DNA of 64,000 nucleotides from F1-120-MAGs238 sp964484185 (GTDB taxonomy: Bacteria > Planctomycetota > Phycisphaerae > Phycisphaerales > UBA1924), in contig CAZAEQ010000021.1 in the NCBI GenBank assembly GCA_964484185.1, positions 1-64,000 on the forward strand, given 5' to 3'. The position numbers were made by a program, and so were the translations under genes. This document shows positions 53,768 to 63,674 of this stretch, one piece after another (positions within the stretch are counted from its first letter, which is position 1; every line of letters begins with the position of its first letter). The notes under the pieces were generated by a model. That model worked only from the letters and a program-made list of their open reading frames with translations. It made no database searches and was not told the origin of the DNA.

Positions 53768-55387
53768 ATGAGAGGTGATGGGGCGACACAAATCGTTCGA
53801 GTTGGGATGACCATTGGGCTGCTATTAGTAGTTGCGATGGTTGTAGTTGCGCCCATTGGGGCTGTTGTTGCATCAGCGGGGTGGGGGCCCAAGGCGGATA
53901 CGAGCGGGACCATTGCGATCGGATGGAATCCGGTTTTGTTTGCAAAGACTTGCGGCTGGGCAGCATTGATCGCCGCAATCGCGACTCTGCTGGCGTTGCC
54001 TTGCGGCTGGTTTGCGGGGCGGCGGGGGCTTTGGGTTTCGGCGATTGCCTGTGTGTTGCTGTTGTTGCCAACGTACCTGGCATCGAGCGGGTGGGGATTG
54101 ATTCGCGCGCCGGGGTCGATGGTGGGGGATTTATTGGAGCGGTTGACCGAGGGAGAGCGACGATGGATTCCGATTGCCGTGAACAGGGGACTTGCGATTG
54201 CGGGGCTGGCGATGTGGGCTACGCCGCTGGCGATGCTGGTTATTGCTGGAAGCGTGAGGCGTGTGCCAGTTGCGGCAGAAGAGGCGTTGAAGCTTGAGGC
54301 ATCGAGCTGGCTGCACGCGGCGATTGAGCGAATGAAGATGATCAAGGGTGGGGTGGTGGGCGGATTTGTGCTGGTGTTGCTGGTGATGCTTGGCTCAGCG
54401 GTGCCGCTGCATTTGGCGCAGGTTGAAACTTACTCGACAAAGCTGTGGTTGATGCTGGATGAGTCGAGCCAGGGTGAGAAGTGGAAGGTCTGGGTGAGTG
54501 CTTGGCCGCTCTTTGCGGTGGCGGCGGGCGGTGGGCTGGTATTGATGAGGCTGGCACGCGATGTGAGTGTTGAGGTGGTAGAAGGGGAGAGTCAGAAACG
54601 CGGCATCGGCTTCTGGTTGAGCATCGCGGTGGTGAGCCTTGGGGTGGCGGTGCCGCTGGTGAGCTTTGCGCTCAGTATTCATAGCTGGTCGAGTTTTGCA
54701 ACGGTGTGGGCGACGAGTCGAGAGGCGGCGTGGACGAGTCTGTCGGTTGCGGGGGCGTGTGCGCTGGCAGGGCTGGTATTTGCAGCTTGGATCGCGTCGG
54801 GGCAGGTGGGGCGGAAGGGTCAGGTCGCCGCCATTGTTGGGTTTGGGGTCATGGCGCTGGTTCCGGGAGTCTTGGTGGGTGGGGCGGTTGCAGCGCTTTG
54901 GCGCGGTGGGCCACGCTGGGTGACCGATACTTGGGCGATCGTGGTTCTGGCACATATTGCACGATTTGGGGTCGTGGGAGTGCTTACGGGCGTTTTTGCG
55001 GCAAGATCGGAAACGGTTTCCGAACAAGAGATGAGACGGTTTGAAGGCGGGGACGGGTTCAAGGGTTGGGTAAGAGGTTGTTTGCCGTGGCAATGGGGCA
55101 TTTTGGCCGCGGGCGGGCTTGCGATGGGGGCCTTGAGCTTTCAGGAGATCGAGGCGAGCATCATGGTGACGCCGCCGGGAGTGGAAAGTCTTGCGCGGGA
55201 GATGCTGCAACATCTTCATTTTGCGCGAACAGAGGAGTTGAGCGTGACGTCGGTGATGGTGGTTTCAATTGGGCTGGGAATTGCAGGCTTGGCGGCGGGG
55301 TTGGCGGTTTTGGGGCATCGCAGACACGGTCAGAATGTGCAACGGGCACGCGAGGAAGTCGGTACCATGGATATCTCTGGTTCATGA
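53768..55387 (+). CDS. ABC transporter permease, fused two-half type
   Basis: A 539-residue permease with about twelve membrane helices, as in the fused ThiP/FbpB-type permeases of iron or thiamine importers. Two halves are visible, the first with an EAA-like loop (EEALKLEASSWLHAAIERM). Substrate-binding and ATPase genes are not adjacent, so the substrate cannot be assigned. The stop overlaps the next start in an ATGA junction. Confidence 0.78.
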   Translation: MRGDGATQIVRVGMTIGLLLVVAMVVVAPIGAVVASAGWGPKADTSGTIAIGWNPVLFAKTCGWAALIAAIATLLALPCGWFAGRRGLWVSAIACVLLLLPTYLASSGWGLIRAPGSMVGDLLERLTEGERRWIPIAVNRGLAIAGLAMWATPLAMLVIAGSVRRVPVAAEEALKLEASSWLHAAIERMKMIKGGVVGGFVLVLLVMLGSAVPLHLAQVETYSTKLWLMLDESSQGEKWKVWVSAWPLFAVAAGGGLVLMRLARDVSVEVVEGESQKRGIGFWLSIAVVSLGVAVPLVSFALSIHSWSSFATVWATSREAAWTSLSVAGACALAGLVFAAWIASGQVGRKGQVAAIVGFGVMALVPGVLVGGAVAALWRGGPRWVTDTWAIVVLAHIARFGVVGVLTGVFAARSETVSEQEMRRFEGGDGFKGWVRGCLPWQWGILAAGGLAMGALSFQEIEASIMVTPPGVESLAREMLQHLHFARTEELSVTSVMVVSIGLGIAGLAAGLAVLGHRRHGQNVQRAREEVGTMDISGS

Positions 55388-56457
55388 ATCTCAAGCATCT
55401 GTCATCTCGGCGCGGGGTCACTGCCATGGTTTTTGTGGTGGGATTGGCTGCGTTGGGCGGCTGTGGGCACAGTGAGGATGGGACAGCGGTCGTTACGACG
55501 GTGAGCCAGAGGGTTGTGGCTGAGCAGGGATTGTCGCCGGGACAGTTGGTGTCGCCGCGGTGTATTGAGAATGATGGGCGGGACCTGTGGGTGATAGACA
55601 AGGATGCACGGGTTCAGCGGCTGGACGCGCAGACCGGGAAGTGTCTGTCGATCTTCAAGATGCCGGAATATGGGTTTGGGAAGCCGACCGGGCTGACGAT
55701 TGTGAAGGAGCCGGGAAAGCCGGAAACGAATCTGCTCTTTATTGCGGATACACATTACCACCGGGTGCGGATCTATCGGGTTCCGGCGGTTGCCGCTGCG
55801 GTGATGGTTGACCAGGAACCGGAACTGGTGAAGCAGTTTGGTTCGTTTGGGCGCGAAGGCGGACAGTTTGTGTTTCCAACGGATATCGCGGTTTCGCACA
55901 GCGCCAATGGCAAGATTGAGCGGCTGTATGTCAGTGAGTATGGTGGGAATGATCGCGTGAGCGTGTTTGATGGCAACTATGAATACCTGTTCTCGTTCGG
56001 ACAGTTCGGCGTGGGCGAGCTTGGCGATGCGAAAGTTGAGTTTTCGCGGCCACAGTCGCTGGCGGTTGATGAAGTTCGGCGCGAACTTGTAGTGACGGAT
56101 GCGTGTAATCACCGGATCGGTGTGTTTACGCTGGATGGCAAGCTGATTCGCTGGGTTGGTGGAACTGATGGAGCGCGCGGGACGAGCGATGCGCCTGGAA
56201 GTTTCTCGTATCCATATGGGATTTCACTGCTCGGAGACGGCACGGCAGTGGTGAGCGAGTTTGGTAATGGGAGAGCACAGCACGTGGACTTAACAACCGG
56301 GCACTGTCTGGGGTTGTTTGCAGGGCCGAAAGACGACACCGGTTCTGCCCAACGACTTGGTAATGCCTGGGGATTGACTATTCTGAAGGACGAGATGTTT
56401 GTGCTTGATATGCGAAGGAGCCGTATTGTCTGCCACCAGGCACCGGCAACGCGGTAA
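55384..56457 (+). CDS. NHL-repeat lipoprotein
   Basis: A 357-residue lipoprotein with lipobox GLAALGGC (Cys about 27) and a body of NHL-type propeller repeats (DLWVIDKDARVQRLD, GQFVFPTDIAVSHS, VEFSRPQSLAVDEV, FSYPYGISLLGDG). It is translated directly after the permease through an ATGA overlap, suggesting a surface-exposed partner of that transporter, though NHL domains are not known as its usual binding protein. Function inferred only from fold and position. Confidence 0.8.
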   Translation: MNLKHLSSRRGVTAMVFVVGLAALGGCGHSEDGTAVVTTVSQRVVAEQGLSPGQLVSPRCIENDGRDLWVIDKDARVQRLDAQTGKCLSIFKMPEYGFGKPTGLTIVKEPGKPETNLLFIADTHYHRVRIYRVPAVAAAVMVDQEPELVKQFGSFGREGGQFVFPTDIAVSHSANGKIERLYVSEYGGNDRVSVFDGNYEYLFSFGQFGVGELGDAKVEFSRPQSLAVDEVRRELVVTDACNHRIGVFTLDGKLIRWVGGTDGARGTSDAPGSFSYPYGISLLGDGTAVVSEFGNGRAQHVDLTTGHCLGLFAGPKDDTGSAQRLGNAWGLTILKDEMFVLDMRRSRIVCHQAPATR

Positions 56458-56481
56458 AAGGTATTTACGAGGACACATGCT

Positions 56482-59400
56482 TTGACGATCGCAATCGGAA
56501 ACACAAGTGGACTACTGGGATCGATCCATCTGGGTCCGATTCAGTTTGACCAACCCTTGTGGCTTGGGCTGGTGCCGATTGCGGTTGGGTTGACGGTGTG
56601 GATCGGGTGGAAGAGCATTTCAGGGTTGGGGTCGTTTGCGAAGTACTTCGCGTTTGCGGTGCGAGTGCTGGTGATTCTGTTGATCTGCTTTGCGCTTGGC
56701 GAGCCGCAGTGGCGCAAAGAAAGTAAAGATGTCGCGGTCACGGTGGTGATGGATATCAGTCAGTCGGTGCCGGGCGCTGAGCAGACCAAGCTTGATAAGT
56801 ACTTTGAGAACGCTGCACGGGAGTCTCGCAAGACGGACGATCGCCTTGGTTTCGTAACCATCGGCAAAGATGCGTACGTGCAATCTGTGCCGCTGAAATT
56901 GACAACTAAGAACGAACGTGTGCACATCGGCGCGGCTGATGGGACCAATCTCGCAGGCGGTCTGCGCATGGCGATGGCGATTGCCGCTCAAGATGCGGCC
57001 AATCGCGTGGTGCTGGTGAGCGATGGACGCGAGACGGTTGGCAGTGTGATTCAGGCGGCAGAGGCGTACAAGGCTGCGGGAATTCCGATTGACATTCTGC
57101 CGATTAAGTATCAGCATCAGAATGAAGTGATAGTCGATCGGCTCGATGTTCCATCGACCGCTCGCATGGGCGACCCCGTGAATATCAAGGTTGTCTTGAA
57201 TTCAACGGAAAAAGCATCCGGCCGATTGATGATCACGCAAAATGATCAGCCGGTGATTCTTGGCGACAATGGCGAACAGAGTGTGGCCATTGAGCTTGAG
57301 CCGGGGCCCAACGTATTTCAGAACCAGATAAAGATGCCCAAGGCGGGGCCGCAGGAATTCAAGGCTGTCTTCGTTCCCGATTCGCCGGCGAACGATGCAA
57401 TTCAGCAGAATAATCAGCAGACGGCAGTGACGTTTGTGCAGTCAGAAGGTCGGATTCTGCTTCTGGGCGAAGATCCCGCAGAGTATCAGTACCTTGTCGA
57501 TGTGCTTGGGCAGGCCAAATTGTTAGTTGATGTCCGCAGTGCTGATCGGGCGCCATCGTCATTGACTGAATTCAATGCCTATGACGCCGTGATCCTTGTT
57601 GATGAGCCCGCGAGCAATTTTACGCAGGCTCAGCAAGATCAATTGAAGCAATATGTTCACGACTCCGGCGGCGGCCTGCTCATGATCGGCGGGCCCAACA
57701 GCTTTGGTGCGGGTGGCTGGATTGGCTCGCCAGTTGAAGATGCATTGCCAGTCAAGCTCGATCCGCCGAGCAAGCGGCAGATGCCCAAGGGTGCACTGGT
57801 GCTGGTGATTCACTCGGTTGAATTGCCACAAGGTGTGTTCTATGGCAAAAAGGTCTGCGAAGCGGCGGTCAATTCTCTTTCGCGGCAAGACCTGATCGGT
57901 ATTAATGAATACGACAACGGCCGCGGCCGCACAGTGTGGACATATCCACTCGCACCAGTTGGCGATGGAACATCCGTGAAGCGGGCGATCCAGGGATTGA
58001 ACTTCGGCGATATGCCCGACTTCACACCTTCGCTTGAACTGGCGCTTTCGTCGTTGCAGAAGTGCGATGCTGGCCAGAAGCACGTCATCATGATTTCAGA
58101 TGGCGATCCACAAGCTCCACCGGCATCTCTGCTCCAGAAGTTCATTTCATCGGGCGTATCGGTTTCCACGATCGGCATGGCGACGCACGGCGCGGCGATG
58201 GATGAAAATCTCAAGAGCATTTCCGGTCCCACCAAGGGACGCCACTATCACGTCGATCCAAACAACGTCGCACAGCTTCCACAGATTTTCATCAAAGAAG
58301 CAAACACCGTTCGCCGCTCGCTGATCTGGGAAGGTGCAGGGTTCAGCCCGGCTTCCACAGGTGTGCCCGCTCAGCCCATGCGCGGCATCGGCACTCCAGT
58401 CCCGCCGATCAATGGATACATCGTGACTGCCGAGCGCGAAGGGCTCGCAATGGTCACGCTTCGCGGCAAAGAAAATGATCCGATCATGTCGATGTGGCAA
58501 TACGGCGCGGGCCGCACTGTTGCATTCACGAGTGATGTGAGCACGCGGTGGGGTTCAGCGTGGACGGCTTGGCCGCAGTTTAAGAGCTTTTGGGAGCAGC
58601 ATGTACGGTGGGCCATGCGGCCATCAGGCTCGGCGTTTGTGCGAGTGAATCAGGTGCAGCAGGGCGACAAGACCAAGATCACGGTCGAGGCGCTTGATCC
58701 AAATGGCGACCGTCTGAATTTCGCAAACTTCCGTGGACGCGTCACGGGGCCCACTGGCGATGCGCATGATCTTGATCTTCGTCAGGTTGGCCCAGGGCTC
58801 TATGAATCAACCGTGCCGACCGACAAGGCTGGTTCGTATGTTGCGAGTTTGAGGTATGCCGCAGATGGCGAAAAGCCCGGCGAATTGGTTGAAGGCAGCG
58901 TGCTCTTCGCAATTTCGCGGCCGTTCGCTGATGAATTCAGAGTGCTTGAAGACAACACGCCGCTGCTTGAGCAAGTTCGGCAGATGACCGGCGGCAGGTT
59001 ACTTCCGGAATCGCCGACGACCGCAGACTTGTTTAATCGCGAGAATATGAAGATGCCGGTGGCGACGCGGGCGATCTGGCTGATCGTTGCGGTGTTGTCG
59101 ATCGGCATGTTCCTGATGGATGTCGCGGTGCGGCGCGTGCGGATTGATCCGGAAATGATCTCCGCGGGGATCGCGAGATTGTTCAAGGGTCAGAAGCAGG
59201 TCGCAAGCCAGCAGATCGACACGCTCAAGATGGCCCGAGATAAAGCGCGGCGCGGGATTGAGTCACGCGCGAGCGAAAAGGCGGCATCTGGCGTGAAGTT
59301 TGAAGCGAGCGAAGATCAGTTGCGGCGAGCGAAAATGCCGACAGAGACTTCTGTGGCGGCCGGTGCGCCGATCGAACTCAAAGCAGACAAGAAGACCGAT

Positions 59401-59490
59401 GCCGGCGCCCCTGGCGAAGGCGATGGAATGTCGCGATTGCTCAAGGCGAAGAAGCGTGCACAGGATGATATTGGGGATCAACAGAGTTGA
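56482..59490 (+). CDS. Membrane protein with VWA and glutamine-amidotransferase-like domains
   Basis: A 1002-residue protein. Two N-terminal membrane helices (about 30-70) are followed by a von Willebrand A domain with a MIDAS DISQS motif (in VVMDISQSVPGAEQTK) and DGTNLAGGL. Near residues 330-420 is a class I glutamine-amidotransferase-like fold (GGGLLMIGGPNSFGAGGW) without a clear catalytic Cys. A second VWA-like region follows (VIMISDGDPQAPPASLLQKF), then a long soluble part, a helix near 870 (AIWLIVAVLSIGMFLMDVA) and a charged C-terminus. The start is TTG 56482, preceded by GAGG; no ATG in frame is near. It heads the MoxR cluster. Confidence 0.82.
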   Translation: MTIAIGNTSGLLGSIHLGPIQFDQPLWLGLVPIAVGLTVWIGWKSISGLGSFAKYFAFAVRVLVILLICFALGEPQWRKESKDVAVTVVMDISQSVPGAEQTKLDKYFENAARESRKTDDRLGFVTIGKDAYVQSVPLKLTTKNERVHIGAADGTNLAGGLRMAMAIAAQDAANRVVLVSDGRETVGSVIQAAEAYKAAGIPIDILPIKYQHQNEVIVDRLDVPSTARMGDPVNIKVVLNSTEKASGRLMITQNDQPVILGDNGEQSVAIELEPGPNVFQNQIKMPKAGPQEFKAVFVPDSPANDAIQQNNQQTAVTFVQSEGRILLLGEDPAEYQYLVDVLGQAKLLVDVRSADRAPSSLTEFNAYDAVILVDEPASNFTQAQQDQLKQYVHDSGGGLLMIGGPNSFGAGGWIGSPVEDALPVKLDPPSKRQMPKGALVLVIHSVELPQGVFYGKKVCEAAVNSLSRQDLIGINEYDNGRGRTVWTYPLAPVGDGTSVKRAIQGLNFGDMPDFTPSLELALSSLQKCDAGQKHVIMISDGDPQAPPASLLQKFISSGVSVSTIGMATHGAAMDENLKSISGPTKGRHYHVDPNNVAQLPQIFIKEANTVRRSLIWEGAGFSPASTGVPAQPMRGIGTPVPPINGYIVTAEREGLAMVTLRGKENDPIMSMWQYGAGRTVAFTSDVSTRWGSAWTAWPQFKSFWEQHVRWAMRPSGSAFVRVNQVQQGDKTKITVEALDPNGDRLNFANFRGRVTGPTGDAHDLDLRQVGPGLYESTVPTDKAGSYVASLRYAADGEKPGELVEGSVLFAISRPFADEFRVLEDNTPLLEQVRQMTGGRLLPESPTTADLFNRENMKMPVATRAIWLIVAVLSIGMFLMDVAVRRVRIDPEMISAGIARLFKGQKQVASQQIDTLKMARDKARRGIESRASEKAASGVKFEASEDQLRRAKMPTETSVAAGAPIELKADKKTDAGAPGEGDGMSRLLKAKKRAQDDIGDQQS

Positions 59491-59523
59491 AATGCGCCCC
59501 TTCGCGGGCGAGGAGTGTTGTGT

Positions 59524-60573
59524 ATGGCAAGCGTATCTACTTCAAGTGAACTGACTACCCCGGCGGAAGTGAAGCAGAAGTGCGAGCAATTCCGCACGAC
59601 GTTCAAGACGTTGCAGGATGAAATCGGCAAGGTCATCGTCGGCCATCGCGAGGTGGTTGAAGGCGTATTGATCGCGCTCTTCTCCGGCGGCAACATTCTT
59701 CTCGAAGGCGTGCCCGGCCTGGGTAAGACCCTGCTGGTGCGCACGCTCGCAGACACCATGAGCCTGCCCTTCAGCCGCATCCAGTTCACTCCCGACTTGA
59801 TGCCGTCAGATGTCATCGGCACCAACATCGTGATGGAAGATCCCGAGACTGGTCGCCGCAAGTTTGAATTCCAGCGCGGCCCGATCTTCGCACAGATGGT
59901 GCTTGCAGACGAAATCAACCGCGCAACGCCCAAGACTCAGTCCGCATTGCTCGAAGCCATGCAGGAACGCAGCGTCACGGTAGCGGGTGTCACCTACAAG
60001 CTCGAAAAGCCGTTCATGGTGCTCGCGACGCAGAACCCGATCGAACAGGAAGGCACCTACCCACTGCCCGAAGCTCAGCTTGACCGCTTCATCTTTAAGA
60101 TCGTCGTCGGATATTCACAGCTTGATGACCTGCTCACCGTGCTTGATCGCACCACCGGCGCAGAGACACCGACCGTGCGACCGATCATCGATGGAAAGAC
60201 CATTCTCGAAATGCAGAACCTGGTTCGCGGCGTGATCGTCGCTCCCCATGTCAAGGAATACGTCGCACGCTTGGCTCTTTGCACACACCCCGGTGGCGAG
60301 CACGCGGCCGGCGGCGAAGGCGGCGTCACCAACAAATACATCCGCTGCGGCAGTTCGCCGCGTGGCGCTCAAAGTCTCCTGCTTGGCGGCAAGGTGAAAG
60401 CCCTTATCGATGGCCGCTATCACGTCAGCTATGCCGATGTGCGTTCCATCGCGCCGCTCGCGCTGCGTCACCGCCTCATTCTCAACTTCGAGGCTGAGGC
60501 GGACCGCATCAGCACCGATGTTCTCGTCGCCAAAATGATCGAGTTGACGCCGACCGAACCAGTGAAGGGTTAA
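59524..60573 (+). CDS. MoxR-family AAA+ ATPase
   Basis: A 349-residue chaperone-like ATPase: Walker A LLEGVPGLGKTLL, Walker B MVLADEINRATPK, sensor 1 in ATQNPIEQEGTYPLPEAQLDRF. MoxR proteins act with VWA-domain proteins to assemble or activate complexes, and its genes here are flanked by three such partners. GAGGAG precedes ATG 59524. Confidence 0.93.
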   Translation: MASVSTSSELTTPAEVKQKCEQFRTTFKTLQDEIGKVIVGHREVVEGVLIALFSGGNILLEGVPGLGKTLLVRTLADTMSLPFSRIQFTPDLMPSDVIGTNIVMEDPETGRRKFEFQRGPIFAQMVLADEINRATPKTQSALLEAMQERSVTVAGVTYKLEKPFMVLATQNPIEQEGTYPLPEAQLDRFIFKIVVGYSQLDDLLTVLDRTTGAETPTVRPIIDGKTILEMQNLVRGVIVAPHVKEYVARLALCTHPGGEHAAGGEGGVTNKYIRCGSSPRGAQSLLLGGKVKALIDGRYHVSYADVRSIAPLALRHRLILNFEAEADRISTDVLVAKMIELTPTEPVKG

Positions 60574-60603
60574 GTCTGTACGAGAACCAGGAGTATCCGC
60601 CGA

Positions 60604-61527
60604 GTGCTTCGAACGCCGTCACTAGTTCGTCCTAAGTCAATTGAAGACCTCCTCGACTCGCGCCTCATCGCGCAGATCGAGCAGCTCGATATCACCAGTC
60701 GGCGTGTGTTCAGCGGCAAGCTGCTCGGTGAACGCCGCAGTAAAAAGCGCGGTCAGTCTGTCGAGTTCGCCGATCACCGCAATTACGTCTCTGGCGACGA
60801 CCTGCGTCGTATCGACTGGAATATCTACGGTCGCCTCGACAAGCTCTTCATGAAAGTCTTCCTTGAAGAGGAAGATCTGGGCCTGCATGTTGTCATCGAC
60901 GGCAGCGAAAGCGCGAACACAGGCGAACCGAATAAGTACCTCTTTATGCAGCGGGCCGCCGCGGCACTGGGCTATGTCGGGCTTGTGAATCTCAATCGCG
61001 TTGCCGCGACCATCATGGGCGACGGCGAAGGAAGTATTACAGGCAGTATCAAAGACATGCGTGGTCGTCGCCGCCTGCAGGAGTTTTCCCGCTTCATGTG
61101 CGGCAACGAACCTGGCGGCAGTTTCTCCTTCCGCGAAGCCTGTGAACGCATTGCACTGCAGCGCCGCGGCCGTGGCGTCATGATTGTCTTCAGCGATTTC
61201 ATGTTTAAAGAAGGATACGAATCCGGTCTGCGTCTGCTTTCGGGCCGCGGGTACGACGTCATGTGCGTCCAGGTGTTAAGTCCACAGGAAGAAGACCCGC
61301 CGATCGCTGGCGACCTTCGATTGAAAGATATCGAAGACGGCGACCTGGCCGAAGTGACGATCTCTGCTCCGCTGCTCAAACGATACAAAGCGACACTCGC
61401 CGCGTATTGCCAGCAGTTGCAGGAATTCTGCGTCCGCCGCGATATGGGCTATCTCCGCGTCAACAGCAAGACGCCGATCGATGTGCTCATGCTCGATTAC
61501 TTGCGGAAGCGGGGGGTGCTCAAGTGA
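60604..61527 (+). CDS. DUF58 domain protein
   Basis: A 307-residue DUF58 protein, the usual partner of MoxR. It carries the hallmark block FADHRNYVSGDDLRRIDWNI and a VWA-like core (LHVVIDGSESANTGEPNKYL, VMIVFSDFMFKEGYESG). Start GTG 60604, with AGGAG upstream. The stop overlaps the next gene's GTG in a GTGA junction. Confidence 0.92.
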   Translation: MLRTPSLVRPKSIEDLLDSRLIAQIEQLDITSRRVFSGKLLGERRSKKRGQSVEFADHRNYVSGDDLRRIDWNIYGRLDKLFMKVFLEEEDLGLHVVIDGSESANTGEPNKYLFMQRAAAALGYVGLVNLNRVAATIMGDGEGSITGSIKDMRGRRRLQEFSRFMCGNEPGGSFSFREACERIALQRRGRGVMIVFSDFMFKEGYESGLRLLSGRGYDVMCVQVLSPQEEDPPIAGDLRLKDIEDGDLAEVTISAPLLKRYKATLAAYCQQLQEFCVRRDMGYLRVNSKTPIDVLMLDYLRKRGVLK

Positions 61528-63674
61528 CCTGGCTGACACCCGCACTTGCCGGCATTGCCGCGGCGATTGCCATTCCTTCGCTGCTCATTCTGTATTTCCT
61601 CAAGCTGCGGCGGCGAGACTTGGAAGTCTCGACGACGTTGCTCTGGAAAAAAGCAATCGAAGATCTGCAGGCCAATGCTCCCTTCCAGCGCCTGCGTAAA
61701 AACATCCTGTTGTTCCTCCAGCTCCTTGTTCTGGGGGCGGCACTCCTTGCTATTGGCCAGCCGCAGATTAAGGGCAATTTCTCGCAGGGTTCGCGCCAGG
61801 TCATCATGATCGACCGCTCAGCCAGCATGAGCGCTCGTGATGGAACGGCGGATGCAAATTCGCCCAAGACCAGGCTTGAAGTAGCGAAAGAAGAAGCGAT
61901 CAAGCTCGTCGAGTCGCTGCGAGAAGTCAGTTCACTCAAGCTCACAACCGATGAAAAGGCTGATGAGGCCATGCTTATCGTGTTTGATACAACGGCCGAA
62001 GTGCGGCAGCAGTTTACCTCAGACAAGAACGCGCTTAAGAACGCCATTAACTCAGTGCAACCCACTGATGGTCCAGGGTTACTGACCGAAGCGATGCAGC
62101 TTGCCAAGGCACACGCACCCAAGCGACTGGTTGAAATGCAGGCCGTTGAAGGGCTGAGCGATGCGGGCTCTGCGGTCACGGTGCATTTGTGGACCGATGG
62201 TCGATTGTCAGATGCAGATCGCGCGGGCGTCAGCCCGGATGACAAAGTGATTCTCCACTCCGTGGGCTCAGATCAATCTGCCAATATCGGGATCTCCTCG
62301 ATTCGCGCTGAGCGAAGCTTTGATGAAGTCAACAAGCTCACGATCTTTGTTGGCATGTCGAGCACCGATCGCAAACCGCGCAATGTCGATGTTGAACTAT
62401 TGATCGATGGCAGACCTGCCGCGATCAAGGCCGTTGAAATGGACGCCGCGATCGAGACTGTTACGGGAGAAGATCGCAAGGAAGGCGAGCTTGGGAGCGC
62501 TGAAGCAAAGCCACTGACCAAGACGGTGAAACCGTCGGCTAATGGCGCGGTGTTCCAGCTCGATCGCTATGAAGGCGGCGTTGCCCACGTGCGACTTCGC
62601 ACACCCAATCTCGACAGCCCGCTCGAAAACGATGTGCTGGATACCGACGATCAGGCGTGGGCAATCCTGCCGCCCGCAAAGCGACTTTCGCTCGCGCTGG
62701 TGACCAATGGCAACATGTTCCTTCGTCTGGCGATGGAAGGATTGCCGAATGCCAAAGTTGACGTCCTGAGCGTCGAGGAATTTGAAAAGAGAATGCGGGC
62801 GTCAGGGACGCTCACGTACGACTGTGTTGTGCTCGAGAGCTATCTGCCACCTAAAGACTTGATCAATGGATCACTCGGGTTGCCAAAGGGACGCTGGCTT
62901 GTTCTGGGCGCGGTTCCTGGCGGCGAATCTGGTCTCATCGCAGGCAGCACTGCAGGGCGTTCAAAGTTCACTGAGTGGAAGCGTGATCATCCAGCGCTTC
63001 GTCAGGTCAATCTCGATGAACCCACGATTGGTGAACTGCCGGTGGTAACAGTTGCGCCCGGTGCCCCTGTCACTATTCTCGCAGAGACTGATCGTGGCCC
63101 AGGCATGTTCTTCCTTGCATCGCTTGACACGCGCGCGATTGTCGTACCTTGGGATTTCAATAAGAGCGACTGGCCCTACAACCTCAGCTTTGTGATTTTC
63201 CTTGCGTCGTCAACTCGCGCACTGGGAGACGATGCCGCGGGCGAAGGGTTTAATGGGCGTCAGTTGCAGCCAAACTCCGTGCTTTCAGATCGGCTTCCTG
63301 GCAATGCATCAGATGTGAAGTTCAAGGGACCAGAAGGCGATCTCGCAAACCTCACGCCATCGCCAGATGCGAGCGTGGTGTACGGCCCCATTCGTCGCTC
63401 GGGCATTTATCAAATGACCTGGTCGGGCGCGGCCTCGGGAACTGACGAAGCCAGTGGCACCTCTGTCAGTCGCACCTACGCGGCCAATCTCGCTGATGAA
63501 TTCGAGTCCAACATCATTCCGGTCAACACGCTGAATCTTCGCGATCGCGAAGTCGCGGCAGATCTTGATGGCAAAATCGCCGCCGACCGAAAGCTCTGGC
63601 CGTGGCTGCTTCTGGCCGCATTGCTTGTCATGCTGGTCGAGTGGTTTGTCTATAACCGCAAGGTGTATGTGTGA
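61524..63674 (+). CDS. BatA-like membrane protein with VWA domain
   Basis: A 716-residue protein. The N-terminal 75 residues are the BatA-type membrane module (IPSLLILYFLKLRRRDLEVS, LLFLQLLVLGAALLAIGQP), then a VWA domain with MIDAS in VIMIDRSASMSARDG. A long periplasmic part follows with repeats of beta structure, and one C-terminal helix (WPWLLLAALLVMLVEWF) ends the chain. It is translated by a GTGA overlap with the DUF58 gene and again overlaps the next gene, so the cluster is one operon. Confidence 0.88.
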   Translation: MTWLTPALAGIAAAIAIPSLLILYFLKLRRRDLEVSTTLLWKKAIEDLQANAPFQRLRKNILLFLQLLVLGAALLAIGQPQIKGNFSQGSRQVIMIDRSASMSARDGTADANSPKTRLEVAKEEAIKLVESLREVSSLKLTTDEKADEAMLIVFDTTAEVRQQFTSDKNALKNAINSVQPTDGPGLLTEAMQLAKAHAPKRLVEMQAVEGLSDAGSAVTVHLWTDGRLSDADRAGVSPDDKVILHSVGSDQSANIGISSIRAERSFDEVNKLTIFVGMSSTDRKPRNVDVELLIDGRPAAIKAVEMDAAIETVTGEDRKEGELGSAEAKPLTKTVKPSANGAVFQLDRYEGGVAHVRLRTPNLDSPLENDVLDTDDQAWAILPPAKRLSLALVTNGNMFLRLAMEGLPNAKVDVLSVEEFEKRMRASGTLTYDCVVLESYLPPKDLINGSLGLPKGRWLVLGAVPGGESGLIAGSTAGRSKFTEWKRDHPALRQVNLDEPTIGELPVVTVAPGAPVTILAETDRGPGMFFLASLDTRAIVVPWDFNKSDWPYNLSFVIFLASSTRALGDDAAGEGFNGRQLQPNSVLSDRLPGNASDVKFKGPEGDLANLTPSPDASVVYGPIRRSGIYQMTWSGAASGTDEASGTSVSRTYAANLADEFESNIIPVNTLNLRDREVAADLDGKIAADRKLWPWLLLAALLVMLVEWFVYNRKVYV

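Noticed and set aside
53745..53768. Third leaderless promoter (TAGACT before the permease ATG)
   Set aside because: The -10 is weak and there is no -35 at a suitable distance.
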